Positions 43,311 to 55,999 of a DNA stretch of 64,000 bases are shown one piece after another (positions within the stretch are counted from its first letter, which is position 1; every line of letters begins with the position of its first letter). Source of the stretch: Ceratothoa steindachneri (lineage: Eukaryota > Arthropoda > Malacostraca > Isopoda > Cymothoidae); NCBI GenBank assembly GCA_963969495.1, contig OZ018319.1, forward strand, positions 206,011,405 to 206,075,404. Reading direction: 5' to 3'. The position numbers and the translations under genes are program-made. The notes under the pieces were generated by a model that worked only from the letters and a program-made list of their open reading frames with translations, was not told the DNA's origin and searched no databases.

Positions 43311-44589
43311 TTAACTCCCAGTAACTGTTTCGTTGAAGGTCAATTGGCGTTAAATAATAAAGGGAGCTTGGGGTCAACCATTACGGTATATTCAATTGTG
43401 TAATTTGGTAAGCCTCACTTAAATTTGTTTAATTCATTACTGTGTAGTTTGTTTGTTAAATTTCAATTTTTGGTTCATGTTTTTAATTAAAGGTCTGGTT
43501 TTCTTAGAAACATTTTTTCATTTAATCCTCAAAACGCTGAGCATGGCACTAGAAACCCTCAAAGATAAAAAAATAACGTAATAATAATAATCATAATCAA
43601 ATATAGCACTCTTAGAGAGAAAACTTAATCACGGAGTTTTGAAGCACGTAACAAACCTATACGTACGAACACCGTCACTCGGTCCTTGCTATACCACGAC
43701 AAATTTGATAAAGATATTTAAAAAATATAAGTGAAAGAAAATCCGATTGTACCTGTTAACAATTCGCAGTAAAACTACATTTAATCTCATTGTACTGTGC
43801 ATCACAATTTAAAGATTTTACGATTACAGCAGTGGATTCCTCATGACCTGTCAGAGGTACACTTGAAAAAGAATTAATATTTGTTCCTCTCTCTTTCTCG
43901 ACTAAAAAGTGATCCATTTTGAGTAGGATTGTTATAGGAGACGACAAGTCTGTTATGCACAATAATATTAAAAGTTCTCGACAATGGACTAGTCATGCTT
44001 AAAAAACTATACCGCAACCGAAACAGTGACAATTTTCATGGAGGAATCTTTTGTGCGTTTGATAGGATAAGAATGGCATAATCCATTTTGAACTTCTTAA
44101 CTCCAATCAGACTAACACCGAAGAGGTTTATTCTGCTCAGTTCTACCGTTTATATACAACTCTTGAATTTAAGGCCAACCTTATAGTGGTGGGCTGGTTC
44201 TATCAGAGTGAGGAATTGAGTGTCCTCTACCTCTCATAGCTCATTCTTTTTTTTCTACTAATCTTTCTTCTTTCAATCTGAGAGAATGGATAACAAGTAT
44301 TGATTGCCTAAGCTGAGTGTCCAGTCATGCACAGTACTTCCTTTCTCTTTTAGCTAAGGGCACTCTCAGTCTTTCTTTGACTGCTAGCATGTGTCTCTAG
44401 TGCTATGGCAGTTTATTTGGATAGCAGTAATATGAATAGTTGCAATAAAGTATTGACCCCCAGTCCTCAGCAGAACTTAAATGTTCAGGGGGTGCTAAGA
44501 ATTGCTGGATTAGGTTTAAGGTTCTTTAAATTTAAATTATTGTAGTTTAGTGTTTGCCTGTTGCTTGTATGTAGCAATTTTGAGTTGAA
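43311..44589. other. no recognisable gene
   Basis: Sequence is AT-rich with short frames only. The last part may be 5' UTR of the downstream non-LTR element. Confidence 0.3.
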
Positions 44590-44599
44590 TTCCGGTCTT

Positions 44600-45363
44600 G
44601 GTAACTCTAATCAAAAGTGTCGAATTTTCTATCGTAACATTAGCGGGCTATACCTTAATCTTGATGAATGGCAAATTGCCTCTAGGGATTTTGATATTGT
44701 TCTGTGTTCTTAGACTTTGGTGTCAGACAGACGAAATATCTCTGAATTACTCTTACCTGATTTTGATAAACTTACTCTGCTCTTCCATACGTTACTCAAG
44801 ACCGCAAGTTCGTGGCTCAGCTACTTATATCCGATCTGGATTTTAAGCCTCTGTCAGATCTAATTTTAAATGTAATTGTCCTGAAGTTAAATTGCTTAAG
44901 GTCAGCAGAAGAATTAATAGCTTTTATATATTTACTCTATACCGTAACCCAGATTTGGATAGTAGAATATTTGATTGTCTTCTTGCTTCTATGCATAGAA
45001 TTCAGGAGTTTGACCGTAAGTCAACTTTTATTTTTGTCGGTGACTTGAATGTTCATCATAGAGTTCAGTCAGTGACGCTGATCGGTCCGGGGTAACTGCA
45101 GTTGATTTTGCTAATTTGTCTTAAAGTGAACAGCATATTACTGAATCGACTCACCACAATGGAAATTACCTGGACTTACTGTTGACAGATGTACCGGGTG
45201 TAGTTGACTCAGCTATTAAACTTCCTCTCGGTAGGTCTAACCATTCTATTATTTCTTTTAAATTGAAACTTAATTTTGTGGTTCGTAATATAAGTATATC
45301 TTGTAAAGTTTATGTTAAGTCTCGGGCAAATTGGCCTGGTGTATTCCATGACTTTGATAATAT
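44600..45363 (+). pseudogene. APE-type endonuclease domain of the non-LTR element
   Basis: Fragments in changing frames read IFYRNISGLYLNLDEWQIAS (metal-binding Asn), CSxTLVSDRRNISELLLPDF (the Glu region, with Glu replaced by a stop), and YRNPDLDSRIFDCLLASMHR. FIFVGDLNVHH is the Asp/Asn pair, and LPLGRSNHSIISFKL contains the final catalytic region (SDH expected, SNH here). Both key positions are altered, so the domain is inactive. Confidence 0.75.
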
Positions 45364-45364
45364 A

Positions 45365-46766
45365 TTAGGTTGAGGAATAAGTTCTTGCGTTTTTTTTTAA
45401 TGTTGTGTTGATTTAAGTTTTGTTGACGTGGTTTGTTCACATAGTAAGAAACAATAATAAATAATGAGAGCAAAATTTGCAAAGGTTAGGCTACGTCTCT
45501 TAACAGCGTAGACTATTAGTCTTTTGTTTAGGCTACGTCTTGAAGTTGAGTAATCAGTCATTGCAGTTTATTTAAAAGTTGTGTTAAATTAATTTTTGTT
45601 TTGTACCCTCAAAATGGAATGTCAAGTTGAAAGAAAGACGCATTTTCGACACTTGTTGTTATTCATTTTCAATCGAGACGTGAACAATGCAAACGCAGCT
45701 AAAGCTCGTCGTGATATTTGTGCTGTATACGGAGAAAATGCTTTATCAGAAAAGACAGCCCAATGGTGGTTTTCATGTTTCAAAAACGGTCATTTCAATC
45801 TTAATGACGAAGAACCTTCTGGTCGCCCCATTAAGTTGGATGAAGATCGATTGAATGACCTTCTTCATTAAAATCCGCGTCAATCGACTAGAGAATTGGC
45901 TGTACAATTGACGTGTGATCAGAAAACTGTAGTGAATCACCTTCATTCGATGGGGGAGGTTAAAAAACTCGGTGCATGGGTTCCACACGCTTTGAGCGAA
46001 AGCAACAAACTTCCACGCTCCACGATTGCCGCAGGTTTGCTTGCTCGTCACAAGGCTACTCGTTGATATAAGGACAGGTTTCTTCACTGCATCATCACTG
46101 GCGACGAAAAGTGGTGTGTTTATGTCAATATGAACCATCGAAAACAATGGCTTAACCCCAATAAAAAAACACTTCCGCGATTAAAGCAAGGACTTCATCC
46201 ACGAAAGACGATGCTGTGTGTTTCGTGGGATTGTGAAGGCATCATTCTTTATGAGCTCCTTGCGAACAACGAGATTGTCAATGCAGAACTCTACGTTTAA
46301 CAAATGTATCGATTCGCCGAAGTGATTCGTGAAAAGCGACCTCATCGACGTTATTAAGTCCTTCTGCAACACGAGAATGCTCGTCTTCGCATTGCCAATA
46401 TGACAAAAGACGCCATCCAAACTCTTAATTGGGAAATCCTGCCGCATACTCCATATTCGCCAGACTTGGCTCCATCGGGTTTCCATCTGTTCCGATCGCT
46501 CTCCAACAATTTGCGTGGTGTTTCGTTCAATACTGATGTGGAATTAAGAACCTAGTTAGACGAATTCTTCGAGTCAAAACCCAGAGATTTTTATTGCAGA
46601 GGCATCGAAAAACTAGTTGAACGTTGGGAAGAAGTCGTAAATAACAACGGAGAATACATTATTGATTAAATTGCATATAGTTATCAATTAAAAATGAAGT
46701 TTTTCTGAAATTGTTAATGGTAATGAATAAATTTGATAAAACCGCAAGAAATTATTCCTCACCGAT
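45365..46766 (+). mobile_element. mariner transposon with TIRs, inserted in the non-LTR ORF2
   Basis: TIRs are recognisable by GAGGAATAAGTTCTTGCG at 45372-45389 and its inverted counterpart CGCAAGAAATTATTCCTC at 46743-46760. TA lies next to the assumed outer ends (45363-45364 and 46767-46768), although the exact end is uncertain by a few bases because the outermost TIR bases differ. Length is about 1.4 kb. Confidence 0.8.
45614..46669 (+). pseudogene. mariner transposase (DD34D type), dead but without net frameshift
   Basis: From ATG to TAA there are 352 codons, the normal mariner length, all in one frame, but five in-frame stops occur. The N-terminal HTH is CAVYGENALSEKTAQWWFSC and FKNGHFNLNDEEPSGRP. 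The first catalytic Asp is in ITGDEKWCVYV. The second, expected in 'QHDNARPH', is Glu (QHENARLR). The third, expected in 'SPDLAPSD', is Gly (SPDLAPSGFHLF). The WVPHALSE motif appears as WVPHAL. The sequence therefore decayed by substitutions only. Confidence 0.9.
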
Positions 46767-48772
46767 TACAATGGAGTAATATATATGAATCTCCTTATCC
46801 TATTGATGATTTAAGTGTTGCCCTTGTTAATATAATAAACCTTAGAATTCCTACTAAGATCATAAGATGTAGACTAAATGACAATTTGTGGTTCACTGAT
46901 GATTGTAAAAGGACATACGAAGAGAAGCAATCTGCTTATCGCCCCTTGTCTCATAATAAATGCAGATTGTTATGGGAAAATTGTATGAAACTTAGATCTC
47001 ACCCTCAATCTGTTTACGCTGATGCACAAGCAGAATATAATAGTCATTTACGTGAAATTCTGACCAATACATCCCAACCGCACAAATGGTGGCTCACTAT
47101 AAAGAATTTTCCTTTTGGAATTGATTCTGTATTACCTCCCATTCAGATGGACAATGGAACAGTGACTTTTGACCAATCTGTTAAGGTTTAATGAAGTTTT
47201 GTGATCTGTGTTTCAGAGAAATCAAAGTGATCTAGCCTGTAAATCCCTTCGACTTGTTATTCTAATTCATAAATCTCATATTTTTCTAGAATTAAGATAT
47301 TATTTAGATATTTGGATTCATTCGGTCATACTGATTCAAATGAAATATTTCCACTTTTTCCTAAAACTTTATATAAGAAACTGGCTCCTAAACTTGCCAA
47401 GATTTTCAGAAGTCTCCGGTCCTCTGGTAGTTTTTCAGTGTCCTGAAGAACTGCCAATGTTTCTTCAATTACTAAGGGAGTCACTCCTACACAATTTTCC
47501 TTGGAATATAACCAATTTCTATTACTCCAATTCTCTCAAAAGCCTATGAAAAGTTATTAGCAAGAAGACTATACAAGTCTGTGAATTCCAAAATCTTTTT
47601 TCCTGCTATTACATTTGGTTTCAGAAAAGGTCTTAGCAATACTGATGACTTATTGGTATTAACCCATGATCTGAAATTCTCTTTGGATGCTCGCTCTAAG
47701 GACAGGGTTATTTCCCTCAATTTTAGCTCTGATTTTGACTTAGTTGCAATTGATGGGTATTGGTGGTCCAATTATCAAGGTATTCAGAGAATCTTTGTCT
47801 GGCTGTCAGCAGCGTGTTTTAGTTGATGGAAGTTTTAGCTCTTTTAAAACAGTTTTATCAGGCATTCCACAGGGTAGTGTTTTATGTCCCTTGTTTTTTA
47901 TATTCTACACTGCCAACATGTGGTCAAATTTAGAACATAAATTAATTGCTTAGGCTGATGATAGTACATTGTATGCCTCAGTTAACTCTCCTAGTGATCA
48001 TGCTTCTTTTGCTAATTCTCTGAATAGAGACCTTTCTAGAATACAGTCGTGATGTCATAAATAGGGCAGGAAGCTAAACCCAAGCAAGACACAATCTATA
48101 ATTGTTAGTAAATCGTGGACTCATGACCCTCTTCATCCACCATTGTTTATGTGTGGCTCTCCTTTGATGGTCTCATGCACCCATAAACTCGTGGGCGTTT
48201 TGATAGATGATAAACTTAATTTTGAGAAACAACTAAGTTCTATGGCTTCCTCTATTGCACCTAAAACTTGACTTCTTCCTAAGTGCTTCAGGGTACTAAG
48301 TAATGAAGACGCTGTTTTAAAATCTTTTTACGCACTTATCCTACCCTATTTTGAGTATTGTATGCCTGTATGACTTTCTACAGTTAAGTGTTATCTTAAA
48401 TTATTAGACCGAACTTTAAATTGTGTTCGTTTCATTCTACCAGATTTAACAAACGATTTGGAGAAACGTAGAAAAAGTTGGTGGCTTATCTCTCTTGTAC
48501 AAGATTTTCCATAATGTTAACCATCCCTTGTACTTGAGACTACCTGCTCCTTTTATGCACAGTAGACCTACTAGGCGTATCTTAGCTCTGAATAACTATG
48601 GATTTTTTAATATTAACTTCAAAACTAATCATTTTTCCAAAAGTTTTGTTCCATATTATAGCAAATTATGGAACGATCTTCCAAATGAAATTCTTTATTG
48701 TGCTGATCTGAATGCTTTTATATCTTCTGTTAATGTTTTTTTTTATACTTTATATGCTTGTCTGAGGGATTA
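46767..48772 (+). pseudogene. RT and C-terminal domain of the non-LTR element
   Basis: An open frame at 46733-47191 holds QWSNIYESPYPIDDLSVALV, DNLWFTDDCKRTYEEKQSAY and NTSQPHKWWLTIKNFPFG (linker). RT follows with FGFRKGLSNTDDLLVLTHDL near 47610. Then come IPQGSVLCPLFFIFYTANMW and the catalytic region read as LIA-stop-ADDSTLYAS near 47950, so the YADD Tyr is a stop. LNPSKTQSI-like and GVLIDDKLNFEKQL-like pieces follow. The end (48495-48773) contains YKIFHNVNHPLYLRLPAP and YYSKLWNDLPNEI. Inactive. Confidence 0.8.
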
Positions 48773-49109
48773 ACCAGGACAGGCAACACATTGTTATTTA
48801 TATTTTTAGTTTCACTTTAAATAATTTTTATTATATTTTAGCAAGTTCTTGTGTCTTAACTTTGTGTATTCTAGTCATTTCTTATGGTACTATTGCTCCT
48901 CTCCAGTGCCTTTGGGTGTTTTGTGGGATTGCCATGGGTGATCTAAACGCTGTTTGGGAGCTTAAGTGGTTTCTACCATAATAATAATAATTAGAAAATC
49001 ACCTAAAGAGAATGCAGATGTGAAGAACAGAAGAGGTTGAAACAAAGTTAAATAAATTTTTTCAATAAGGTCAAACGATTTCTACAAACATGATATTAAA
49101 AAGTTAGTA
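48773..49109. other. 3' flank of the non-LTR element, (AAT)n near 48981
   Basis: Only AT-rich sequence and a short ATA/ATT run are visible. The 3' UTR of the preceding element and the end of the next one must meet here. Confidence 0.4.
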
Positions 49110-49423
49110 GAAAAATGAAGACTTTTTTATTATTTTTTTTTATTTACACAAGGCCCTTCCCCTAGCTGGGGGTAGCCGGATCAGACAGCAAGACACACGC
49201 TCACTAACATACACCTTAGTCTCCAGGTCCAGAAACCTAGCCTGCCAGACTACAGCAGCAGAAGGAGGGCTACCTACTGCTGGTGTCGTAATTTGTCAGA
49301 GGTACACCCGATGCAATGCAAATTTCTGTGTACCTCGTCATATGGCTGTCTAAACTCCTTGGATCAACTAGACTCATAACTGGGTCTATCTGATCCGAGG
49401 TATCAACCTCAAAGCTGCGTCAT

Positions 49424-51500
49424 TTAACAATTGTTCACAAACATTCTCCATGCATTCCTGTCTTGGCATACGAGTTTAGCACGATCCATACTGATTCCTC
49501 TCTTTTGTACAGCATCTTTAGCCCCATTTAACCATCCCATAGGTGGTCTACACCGTCCTTGCACACCACTCACACTTGATTCATACAGTCGTTTCACCAA
49601 CCTTTCGTTGTTCATTCTTTTTACATGACCATACCAGCTCAACACACTTTTATCGACTCTCTCATCTAATTTCACATTTATACCTATTCTCGCTCGAAAG
49701 TCCTCATCCCTAATTCGATCCCATCTAGTTACACCACACATACCTCTCAAATACTTCATCTCTATCACATACAATTTCTGACGATCACCCCTTCAGTCCT
49801 TAACACTCACTACCATACAAAACAGTCGGGACAACTATACTCTCATACAGAACTTTCTTTATCCCAACTCCTAAACTCCTCTCTCACATCAACTGTTGAG
49901 AAACCAGCCTTCACTCTACTTTGAACATCCTCACTCACACCTCCATTCTTACTTATCACACAACTAAGGTATTTAAAGGATTCTACCTCCTCCATCACTT
50001 CGCCGTTCAGCATAATTTCCATTGCTGCCGTTTCATCTCGACTACACAACATAACCTTACTCTTTCCCACATTTACCTTTAATTTACGTCTTTCGCATAC
50101 TATGCCAAACTACGTAACAAGTCTCTGTAACTTCTCCTGTGAGTCAGCAACCAATGCAGTATCGTCTGCAAACAACAATTAGTTTACTTCCCACTCCCGT
50201 CCACCAAGATCTTTCATAGCAAAACCCCTATCTAATGCTCTTATTTTCACCTCTCTCACTACTCCATCCATATACAGATTAAAAAGCCATGGCGACATCA
50301 CACAACCCTGTCTCAGACCCACTGTCACTTCAAAACTCTCACTCAGCTCCAAACCCACTCTTACACAAGCCCTGCCACCACTATAAAAACTGAATTTCTC
50401 TCAGTGAACTTCTACCAACACCATATATTCTTAGTACATTCCACAAAGCCTCCCTGTCTATTCTGTCATATGCCTTTTCCAAATCCATGAAAGCAAAGAA
50501 TACCTTCTCACGTTTCCTGGTTGCTTTTCTCATATCTGTCTAACTGCAAATACCTAGTCATTGCACTCTCGTCCTGTTCTTAAACCACACTGTTCTTCTC
50601 CAATTGACTCATTTGTAAAATTTCTCACTCTCTCAATCAAAATCTTTCCATACACTTTACCAACCACCGATAACAAACTAATCCCCCTATAGGAAGCACA
50701 ATCGCGCTTATCACCCTTTTCTTTATACAAAGGCACAACCGCTGCACACTTCCAAGCCTCTGGCACACGTCCTGCTATAAAACACACAGTCAACAGCCTT
50801 ACCAACCATTCAGTAATGACTTTTCCAACATACATTAAACATTCACCCTGTCTCTCATCCATACCCGCAGCCTTTTCTGCTTTCAAACTCTTTACCGCAT
50901 TTTCAACTTCACTAGCATTAATGTTTCCATCCATTACATTCACACCACCCATCTGCCTCCCTTCGGCTGCCACAGACATAATCTCAGCACTTGTGTTATC
51001 CGTTACATTCAGCAAGCATTCAAAATACTCCTTCCATCTTTTCCGTGCATCCTCATCTTCAACCAGTACCTCTCCATTTGCATCTTTCACACACGTTTCC
51101 ATACCTGATTCAGCTCTCCTTACTCTCTTTATTTCCTTCCAGAACATCTTTTTATTTCTTTCAAAACCTCTCACTAATCTTTCACTCCACCTTTCTTTCG
51201 CCATTCTCTTCGCTTCTTTCACCACCCTTTTAACCTCCTTTTTTTCTCTTTGAATACACTATAACTTTTAGCACTTTTATCTTGCAGCCACTTTTCAAAT
51301 AACCATTGCTTCTCTCATACCACCTTTTTCACCTCTTCATTCCACCATTCGCTATTTTTTCTAATACCCTTTCCTTTTACTCTTCTCTTACCACACACTT
51401 CTGTCACACTACCAATCACTGTTTCCTTGAACATCTCCCACTCATCTTCCACTTCCTTCCTTTCTTCTCCTTGCACTTCATTCGATTTAGACTCTAGCAA
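49424..51500 (-). pseudogene. RT and C-terminal domain of the RTE-like element
   Basis: The linker EMFKETVIGSVTEVCGKRRV is at 51315-51500. 50554-51225 is open for 223 codons with LKAEKAAGMDERQGECLMYV, VPEAWKCAAVVPLYKEKGDK, DCASYRGISLLSVVGKVYGK and EEQCGLRTGRECND. In other frames LRQGCVMSPWLFNLYMDG and the catalytic LLFADDTALVADSQEKL follow (about 50150-50320). VNVGKSKVMLCSR and GEVMEEVESFKYLSCVISKN come at 49843-50070. The C-terminus 49424-49774 reads LSWYGHVKRMNNERLVKRLY, then QDRNAWRMFVNNC. Stops and shifts separate the pieces, but catalytic FADD is retained. Confidence 0.85.
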
Positions 51501-51578
51501 ACTCTGATATTTTCATCTTACTCCCTCACCACCCAGCTTTTCAACCATGATTCTTACTCTATCACACTTCCTTCCATT

Positions 51579-52445
51579 TTACCTCCAGCCATACCCCACT
51601 CTCAATCTTGCTTCCACCAAAAAATGATCGGACATACTACCAGCTACACCTCTCAACACATTCACATCCAACAGCTTATCAGGTATCCTCTTACTCACCA
51701 ACACATAATCCATTAATGCTCTCTCCACAGGCGTTCCTCTTTCATATCTACACCAGGTATACTTATGAACACCTCTCTTGTTAAAGAATGTGTTCCCTAC
51801 TACCAACTCGCCTTCCAAACAAAACTCCACTAACCTTTCACCACTTTCATTGTTTCCACTCACTCCATACTTACCAATCACACCTTCTACTGGCACCTAT
51901 CCCACTCTAGCATTCAACTCACCCAACACAACAACATTTTCATTATAATCAAAACCTTGCACACACTCTCTCAATCGATTCCAAAACCTCTCAATTTCCT
52001 CTTCACTCCTCTATTTCCCTGGACCATACACACTAACGAACACCCATTTCTCAGAACCAATCCTCATTCATACCCACATCAGTCTTGACGAGACCTCACG
52101 CCACTCCCCCACACAATCTTTCAGATCTTCTCTTACTATCAGTGCCACATCTTCTTTCGCCCTACTACTTTCACTCACTCCAGACTTTCTGCCCTTCCCA
52201 TTTCCAAATCTTACTTCGCCTACTCCCTTTAGCATAGTCTCACTCAATGCCAAGACATCGAGAGACCTACTTCTAAATGGTTCTCCGATCTCCTCATTCT
52301 TTTCTTCATTTGAACTACAACCACGCACATTCAAGGCCCAAATATTTAAGGTTCGGATAAGCTTTCGCCTATCCTTCCCCTTATCACTGTCTGATTCCTT
52401 CGTGGGAAAGAAAGATACAAGGGGATGGGGTTCCCAGCCCTCCAC
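51579..52445 (-). pseudogene. APE-type endonuclease of the RTE-like element
   Basis: 52068-52445 encodes RTLNIWALNVRGCSSNEEKN with the metal-binding Asn, and LDVLALSETMLKG with the catalytic Glu. After breaks, 51579-51896 reads FCLEGELVVGNTFFNKRGVH, KYTWCRYERG, then RALMDYVLVSKR and GSMSDHFLVEARLRV. SDH is the final catalytic His motif. Catalytic residues seen are intact although the frame is not. Confidence 0.8.
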
Positions 52446-52454
52446 CTTCGGATT

Positions 52455-52670
52455 TTCTTTCTGGGTTTACTCCCATAGCCTTTGCCTAGATAGGCAGCAG
52501 GTCTGGCAAACTTTTCCCCTACACCAGGGGGAAGATTTGTAATCTGGGTTTACTCCCATAGCCTTTACCTCAAAAGGTTAACCTACAAGGCAGCAGGGGT
52601 TATATTCTGGGTTTACTCCCATAGCCTTTGCCTCAACAGGCAAACCCACAAGGCAGCAGGCCCCTATTTG
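52455..52670 (-). repeat. three tandem 5' units upstream of the RTE-like ORF
   Basis: The block TCTGGGTTTACTCCCATAGC, followed by CTTTGCCTC(A) and ending AAGGCAGCAGG, occurs near 52464, 52538 and 52605. Unit length is about 60-75 bases. On the element's strand these lie directly before the ORF, like the monomers carrying promoters in some non-LTR elements. Confidence 0.75.
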
Positions 52671-53239
52671 ATGAAGACTATTGGTAAAAAATAGATTATT
52701 GATTTAATAAATAAATATTTAATGAAATATAAATAATGATAAACATATAAATTCCACATTCCTTATGGAATCGCCTAATAGTTTTAGATGAGTTTAAAGA
52801 AGTAAATTTAACTCCAATTAAAAAAAGGAGCCATCAAGACGATGTTGATTTTTAAAAAAAGAGTTTGACACTGATCTACGCAAGAGGAGGGATGGGATGG
52901 CCTTCAAGAACCTTGAAAACGAGTAGGCTATCAGATCATCTCTGAAAATAAACAAGATCAACAGACCTAGGTCGCGTGCTCTCAATTATTTCAATCATTT
53001 TGAATAAAAATAAGATTTAATTACCAAACGTATTATAAATTAACAAACATATCATTTGACCTTACGACTTCAAAACTTTCAAAAACTCATTGAAAATGAA
53101 GATGGTTACATCCGACCGATCGACCGACATAGTAACCTATACGGTCGCATGCATGCGAATAAGAAAAATGGCGGATCTGGCATATGGACAAACGTCTAAA
53201 TAAGAATAGGAAAGAGTAACAAGGAGTAACAAGGAAAAC
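52671..53239. other. AT-rich spacer, no gene seen
   Basis: No motif was recognised. The right part (53210-53240) contains AGGAGTAACAAGGAGTAACA, the complement of the CR1 element's simple 3' tail. Confidence 0.45.
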
Positions 53240-53287
53240 AAGTACCCTAGAAGACCTTACGGTCCATTCAATGAGGGTACCTTTGGA

Positions 53288-55890
53288 CTACGAGTAGCTG
53301 TCGATCGGGCACATCCCCAAGACTTTGTCTAGTCTTGTCTTGAACTGGTCAGCAGAAATGCTGTTGACAACCTCCATCGGAAGTGAGTTCCAGCTACCGC
53401 AGATACTGTACGGGTAAATTTTCCCACACAGATTTCTGTTGTAACGCTTCAGTTCAAGTTTGAAGCCGTGATTTCTTGTTCTGATCTCATTAAGGCTGAA
53501 AATATCCCTGTAGTCAACATTGTCGAACCCTCGAAGTATTTTGAAAACTTTGATGAGCTGACCACGCAGTCTACGGGTTTCCAACGAGAACAGATCTTAT
53601 TCCCTTAATCTATCTTCATAACTTTTATGTCTGATAGAGGAAATCAGTTTGGTTGCCCTGGCTTGCACGCGTTCCAATCTCGCCATGTCTTTTCGAAACA
53701 AAGGACTTTAAAATTTCACAGCATACTCCAGGTGCGGTCGGACGAGGGAGTTGTACAGACAGAGTACTATCTCCTTGTTCGGATATCCAAACTGTTGCTT
53801 TATATACCCTAACATCCTTTGGGCTTTCTTCTCCACCTCAATACACTGTTTCGAGAACTTGAGGTCACTGGTGATAGTTACACCCAAGTCCTTCTCAGTG
53901 TCGGTGGATTCAAGAGCAGTGCCCTTAAGGATATAGGGTAATTGGGGATTTCGGTGGCCGATATGCATAACTTTGTATTTGTTTACGTTGAAAGGCATTT
54001 ACCACGTATCAGACCATTCTCCAATCTTCCGAAGATCATCTTGCAGGCGTGCAGTATTTTCATCCTTAAAACACGTTCTTACCAAGCTTAGTATCTTCGG
54101 CAAATTTGGAAATCTTGGCTACCATGTCACCGTCCATGTCGTTGACGTAGATGATGAATAGTAGTGGTCCCAGGGCAGATCCTTGAGGCACCCCGCTAGT
54201 AACGGGCACCCACTCAGAAACCTGTCAATTCAGCACCACCCGTTGCTGTCTGCCATTTAGGCAGTTCTCTATCCAGCCTGCTACTTTTCCGTCTATGCCC
54301 AGCGCTTACACTTTCCGGAGGAGCCCACGGTGTGGTACCTTATTAAAGGCTTTCTGAAAGTCTAAGTAGACCACATCCATCGCCTTGTCCCGATCGTGCT
54401 CACTGAAGACGAAGTGGAAGAATTCCACAAGGTTCGTCAGGCATGACCGTTGCCTTCGGAAGCCGTGCTGGGAACTCCTCAGTAGCAGATTTGACTCTAA
54501 ATGCGACGTCATTTGTCCTTTATGATGCTTTCCATGAGTTTACCGACTATTGAAGTCAGACTGATAGGCCGGTAGTTCGACGGTTGGCTACGGTCTCCTT
54601 TTTTGAAGATAGGAGTCACCTCCGCTTTACGCCAGTCTCTAGGAACGCATTCGGTCGGTATTGTCATGTTGAAGATTGCGCTCAGGTGTCGTGACACTTA
54701 ATCGCGCACTTCTTTCAACACTTTAGGTAAAAACCCATTTAGGCCAGGTGACTTATTCGTCACTAGGTTAGTGATCTTCTTTTTTATTTCTCCTTCGGTG
54801 AAGTCGATATCCTCCAGCTTTTCACCCGAGTAGGAATCCATTGGCTGGGAGATGGGACCACACTCTTGGGTAGACACTGAAGAGAAGTAGACGTTGAGGA
54901 GGTTAAAATTTTCTGCATCTGAATGCTTTAATGTCCCCTCCTCATTTCTCAAAAGTTTACATATCCAAATAACTCCTTGGGATTCTCTTTACAAAGTCTT
55001 GCCACTCGGAGTTCCTCAGACTGCTTAGCCGCCCCTATGCTGGACTTCACTCTCCTGGCTAGCCTCCGTTATTCATCAAAGTCACCTGAGATTTTCGATT
55101 GCCGGTACACATTTCTCTTCTCCCTAAGAAGTTGACTGATTTCTCGATTAAACCACTTTGGTTGAACAGAAGACCGACGGGGGCATTTCAGAGGGATGAA
55201 ACGCGATTGAAGACTCATGAATGTGGTTTTAAAACTGTTCCACGAGTCTTCAACAGCCTCACACACTTCTAGCCTCGCGTCAGTCAATCCAGAACGAATA
55301 CCTGCAAAGTCTGCTCTTCTCAAATCAAGTTTCCTCGATTTACTAGTTGCAGGCCCTGCCTTGGGGACTTTAACTACGAATCTAATTTGTCGGTGGTCAC
55401 TGCCACCTAGTTCTTCGCCAACAGAGAGGTCATCCTTAAAGGTGAAAACCAAGTCGAGGATATTGTCTCCTCTCGTTGGCTCTTTCACCATTGAGTCAGG
55501 AACTCATTGTTCGCGAACTCCAGGAGTAGTGCGTTCTCGCTACAGGGTTCTCTAGTTTCCCAGTCAACATGGGTATTGAAGTCACCCATGGTGATACACA
55601 TCCTTGTCTTTTACAAGTTCGCCCAACAGCTGGTACAGACTCCTGTCCTGTTCTAAGAGTTGGGCAGGGGGTCTGTAAAGCACCAGGGTCCTGTATCTGG
55701 CAGGACCTATCTCTAGGTAAACACCTAGTAGTTCATGGTCGGATACGATGTTGCAATTTGTCGAGTTGAGAGTATCCTTGACATACAGCATTACACGGCC
55801 ACCCTCTCTGTCTGGCCTATTTTTCAGGAAGAGCTGGTAACCAGGAATCGTGAATTCACCTTTAAAATCTCGGCTTGAGGTTTTATCCAT
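53288..55890 (-). pseudogene. CR1 ORF2: endonuclease, RT and C-terminal domain
   Basis: Endonuclease frames at 55582-55890 (DREGGRVMLYVKDTLNST, GVYLEIGPARYRTLVLYRPP) and 55069-55491 (RGDNILDLVF, GGSDHRQIRFVVKV with the catalytic SDH, then the PKWFNREISQLLREKRNVYR linker). RT frames follow at 54698-54952 (VTNKSPGLNGFLPKVLKEV), 54509-54697 (VTPIFKKGDRSQPSNYRPIS) and 54306-54512 (QHGFRRQRSCLTNLVEFF, VYLDFQKAFNKVPHRGLLRK). The C-terminal parts are 53708-53998 (KVMHIGHRNPQLPY, LGVTITSDLKFSKQC) and 53288-53584 (LIKVFKILRGFDNVDYRDIF). Each stretch is open but separated by single stops or shifts, so decay is recent compared with most of the window. Confidence 0.85.
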
Positions 55891-55999
55891 GACTCCGTTA
55901 TGGCCACCATCTCAGGTACTTCTGTTGCTACGAGGCCACGGAGCTCAAGAAACTTGTTCCTGATTGACCTCGCATTGAACAGAAGAACTTTCAGGGAGT

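Larger units (their letters stand above)
44590..48772 (+). mobile_element. non-LTR retrotransposon ORF2 (endonuclease plus RT), interrupted by mariner
   Basis: Endonuclease sequence occupies 44600-45363. Linker and RT follow from about 46767 and reach a stop near 48770. The two parts join correctly if the mariner (45365-46766) is removed. The RT order and 'QPHKWW', 'GVPQGSVL', 'ADDST' and 'LWNDLP' landmarks fit a Jockey/CR1-group element often seen in aquatic invertebrate genomes. The clade is not certain. Many stops and frameshifts are present. Confidence 0.8.
49110..52670 (-). mobile_element. RTE-like non-LTR retrotransposon, nearly full length, with A-rich 3' tail and 5' repeats
   Basis: On the minus strand the element starts with three tandem 5' units (52455-52670). 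It has an endonuclease and RT between 52445 and 49424, a ~300-base 3' UTR, and an A-rich tail (complement of the T-run at 49121-49143). A single ORF with APE endonuclease and RT is expected and can be pieced together from frames broken by stops. The clade (RTE versus another EN-RT group) is uncertain. Confidence 0.75.
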
